From positions 1-7,261 of the forward strand of contig JAIHTM010000130.1 of the NCBI GenBank assembly GCA_022713905.1: a stretch of DNA of 7,261 nt, given 5' to 3'. This document shows, piece by piece, positions 5,455 through 7,261 of the stretch (position 1 is its first letter; the number at the start of each line of letters is the position of its first letter). This stretch comes from Collinsella sp. Its GTDB lineage: Bacteria > Actinomycetota > Coriobacteriia > Coriobacteriales > Coriobacteriaceae. The notes below the pieces were generated by a model. It was not told the DNA's origin, did no database searches, and was given only the letters and a program-made list of their open reading frames with translations. Made by a program: the position numbers and the translations under genes.

Positions 5455-6825
5455 ATGACTCGCGATTTAACTCGGGTGATTGTTACTACTGATATGGAAG
5501 TCGATGATATGAACTCGCTCGTTCATTTGGCTCTGTATCTTAACTTGCTTGATGTGCAGGCTGTGGTGTATACGGCTTCGCAGTATCACTTTCTTGGGGA
5601 TGGCGTCCATACGCTCGGTGAGGTGAATCCGCATTGGCGGACTAAGGGGCGTCGCTCTTATGAATGGGATGTTGTGCCTCATGAGCCTGATCCCACGGCT
5701 GGGGAGCTTTGTGAGTATCGACCGTTTCCTGAGCACTGGATTGAGAGTCTCTGGAGTAATGAATATACCCAGGCTTGGCCTCAGCTGCAGGCGAATGCGG
5801 ACGCTGCCGGTGAGCCGGCGTTTCCCACGCCGGCTCAGATGATTGAGCGTACCTTCGTTGGGAATGTTGCCTTTGAGGGCGATGTGCGCGAGGAGACTGA
5901 AGGTTCGCGCGTGATTGCTCAAGCGATTTTGGATGATGATCCGCGTACGCTTTGGCTGCTCAGCTGGGGCGGCATGAATACGATCGTTCGTGCGCTCATG
6001 AGTATTGCTGAGCGCTATCGCGCCACACCCGAATGGCCTTCTGTGCAGCAGCACGTCTATCAGAAGGTGCGCGTGATGGGCGTTGCCGATGGCGTGGGGC
6101 AGGACAATTCTTGGCTCGACCATGGGCGCGAGCTCTTCCCCGAGCTCGTCTTTTGGTGCGTGCCCTATATGTATGGCGGCTACGTTGACGCCAAGATGGC
6201 TCCGCCCGATTCGTTGCCGTTGTTCCAGGCTCCCTGGCCTGAGCAGAACCTCACCCAAGGCAACGGCCCCCTTATGGCGCGCTATATGCTCTATGGCGAT
6301 GGCAAGGTGTACGAAAACGAGCCCGAGAGGTTCCAGTTTGGCAAGCATGCCCGCTTGGATTGGGGCTTAGAAGGCATGCCCGCGATGCAATTTGAGCGCG
6401 GCGATTTTATGGCCGAGGGCGACTCGATGACCTATATTCCGCTGCTGCCGTTTGGCCTGCGCGGCATCGATAACCGCGACTTTGACACGTTGCTCGGCCG
6501 CATGTTCCTTGACGGGCATCCCCACTCAGATGCGCCTGCCGGTTTTGCTGCCATAGGTACGCCGGTGGACGGCAACCCCAACCCCTATCTGCGCGCCTAC
6601 CAGGAAGACTTCGCCGCTCGCGCGCAGTGGTGCGCCCATGAGCCCGCGGCCTGCTCGCATCCGGCGTATGTTGCCGAGGTCACGGGCGACATGAGCGCCG
6701 CGGCCGGCGAGCGCGTTGCTCTTGCAGCGACCATCGTCGACCCCGATGGCAGGGGCTTCGATGCTCATTGGAATGTCACCATGGGACCGTCGCGCTATGC
6801 AGGCGCTCAAGATCTGTCGCTATAG
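5455..6825 (+). CDS. Sde182/DUF1593 nucleoside-hydrolase-like protein, cut short by in-frame TAG
   Basis: The 456-residue product belongs to the Sde182-like group (DUF1593, PF07632), whose core has the nucleoside-hydrolase fold. Family features: TTDMEVDDMNSLVHLALYL (11-29) with acidic residues Asp13, Glu15, Asp17 and Asp18 in the metal/ribose-site position, LSWGGMNTIVRAL (169-181), and GDSMTYIPLLPFGLRG (322-337). From about residue 402 an Ig-like C-terminal domain begins, as in Sde182 relatives. It is cut by TAG at codon 457 (6823-6825); the same frame then continues in typical family sequence to 6966. GGAG (5444-5447), 7 nt before the ATG, supports the start. No signal peptide is visible, unlike many exported relatives. 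Codon use shifts along the gene: 13 of the first 30 codons end in G/C, against 25 of the first 30 after the TAG. Its substrate is unknown; cleavage of a glycosidic bond is inferred from fold and context. Confidence 0.85.
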   Translation: MTRDLTRVIVTTDMEVDDMNSLVHLALYLNLLDVQAVVYTASQYHFLGDGVHTLGEVNPHWRTKGRRSYEWDVVPHEPDPTAGELCEYRPFPEHWIESLWSNEYTQAWPQLQANADAAGEPAFPTPAQMIERTFVGNVAFEGDVREETEGSRVIAQAILDDDPRTLWLLSWGGMNTIVRALMSIAERYRATPEWPSVQQHVYQKVRVMGVADGVGQDNSWLDHGRELFPELVFWCVPYMYGGYVDAKMAPPDSLPLFQAPWPEQNLTQGNGPLMARYMLYGDGKVYENEPERFQFGKHARLDWGLEGMPAMQFERGDFMAEGDSMTYIPLLPFGLRGIDNRDFDTLLGRMFLDGHPHSDAPAGFAAIGTPVDGNPNPYLRAYQEDFAARAQWCAHEPAACSHPAYVAEVTGDMSAAAGERVALAATIVDPDGRGFDAHWNVTMGPSRYAGAQDLSL

Positions 6826-6966
6826 CAGGAATGCGCGACGGACGCCACGTTCACCGTACCCGCCGACGCGCAGCCCGGTGACCGCTTCGTGCTCACCCTC
6901 AGCGTTAAAACCCGCGCCGAGCGCCCCTGCACCCGCTACGCCCAGGTCGCCATCACCGTCGCGTAG
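6823..6966 (+). pseudogene. C-terminal remnant of the Sde182-like gene after an in-frame TAG
   Basis: After TAG (6823-6825) the same frame stays open for 46 codons to a second TAG (6964-6966). The translation contains ATFTVPADAQPGDRF and ends in TRYAQVAITVA, exactly the kind of tail (TFTVPADA, then RY..V..TV) that closes Sde182-like proteins. There is no frameshift and no ribosome site or start codon for an independent product. The full protein would be 503 residues. A single base change from TGG or CAG would give this TAG. Possible readings are a recent nonsense mutation, a sequencing or assembly error, or UAG readthrough. Confidence 0.8.
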
Positions 6967-6997
6967 CAAGCGGCGGCACCCACATTCGGCACGGAGT

Positions 6998-7090
6998 GTC
7001 CCCAACCGCCACTCATTTAAGTACGTCCCCAATGAGTGGCCGAAGACTGCCCCCAACGACTAGTCGTTTAAGAACGTCCCCGATGACTAC
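6998..7090. repeat. Two tandem small palindromic repeat units
   Basis: Unit A has 10-bp perfect arms, GCCACTCATT (7008-7017) and AATGAGTGGC (7031-7040), around TAAGTACGTCCCC. Unit B (about 7048-7090) is related: it shares TTTAAG-ACGTCCCC with one change, is flanked by TAGTC and GACTA, and is also preceded by a CCCCAAC run. The units are about 50 bp apart and in the same orientation. No gene is seen here. They look like a family of intergenic repeats. Confidence 0.7.
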
Positions 7091-7096
7091 CCAGAA

Positions 7097-7160
7097 GTTG
7101 CGGTGGAATAGTTCCTGTTTGGCCTTCTATGGCCCACATTTAGGAACTATTTCACCGCAA
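7097..7160. repeat. Palindromic intergenic repeat, copy 2
   Basis: Arms 7098-7116 (TTGCGGTGGAATAGTTCCT) and 7142-7160 pair over 19 bp with one mismatch, and the tip closes with GGCC (7121-7124) against GGCC (7131-7134). It matches the repeat at 261-324 in arm sequence and orientation. The tips differ in sequence but both stay self-complementary. It lies between the Sde182-like gene and the incoming minus-strand gene. Confidence 0.85.
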
Positions 7161-7222
7161 GTGGTCGCGCGCGCAGACGTGGTGTAAGAGTGTCCTGAGG
7201 TCCGTCGCTGCAAGTCCCGATG

Positions 7223-7261
7223 TTACTCCTTCTTGAGGCCGTGCTTCTCGACTATCTCGTC
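7223..7261 (-). CDS. C-terminal end of an unknown minus-strand gene (partial)
   Basis: Read on the minus strand, the last bases of the window encode DEIVEKHGLKKE followed by TAA (7223-7225). The charged, helix-like ending and G/C-ending codons fit a genuine protein tail, and repeats of the intergenic type stop just before it. The rest lies outside the window, so no function can be given. Confidence 0.5.
   Translation of the reverse strand, partial: DEIVEKHGLKKE

Noticed and set aside
6998..7160. CRISPR-like array
   Set aside because: There are only two related units, they have diverged arms and no equal spacers, and no cas genes are visible; palindromic intergenic repeats explain them better.

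Overview
The window looks like chromosomal DNA of a gut Actinomycetota of the Coriobacteriia type, such as Collinsella or a relative. The reasons are high-GC genes with mostly C/G-ending codons, strong AGGAGG-type ribosome sites, a sugar PTS permease beside intracellular glycan enzymes, and intergenic regions full of palindromic repeats. The taxon is an inference; no marker gene is present.

Layout, left to right. Bases 1-409 hold no convincing gene, only a 14-bp direct repeat and a 64-bp palindromic repeat. On the minus strand follow a DUF4038 (apiosidase-like, GH140-related) glycoside hydrolase (410-1723) and, upstream of it, a glucose/sucrose/beta-glucoside-type PTS permease with IIB and IIC domains (1935-3362). 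A strong minus-strand terminator (1861-1894) lies between the two. A 490-bp divergent intergenic region (3363-3852) is AT-rich and carries many inverted and direct copies of GTAAAC/GTTTAC, TGAACG and TTTGTTGA motifs. On the plus strand come an alpha/beta-hydrolase esterase with an EstA-type Ig-like N-terminal region (3853-5190), a 125-bp nearly perfect palindrome (5202-5326) and a Sde182/DUF1593 nucleoside-hydrolase-like protein (5455-6825). The last gene is interrupted by an in-frame TAG; its reading frame continues with an evident C-terminal domain to 6966. The right end holds two tandem small repeats, a second copy of the 64-bp palindrome, and the last 12 codons of a minus-strand gene that enters from outside the window.

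Reading as a whole: this is a compact glycoside or oligosaccharide utilisation locus. The PTS imports and phosphorylates a sugar. Three enzymes, none with a visible signal peptide, would then remove ester groups and split glycosidic bonds in the cytoplasm. The substrate cannot be named from sequence. The regulator is not in the window, but its likely operators are dense in the divergent region. The most unusual points are the amber codon inside a conserved domain, the 125-bp palindrome, the matching palindromes at both ends of the locus, and the pairing of a PTS with a DUF4038 hydrolase.
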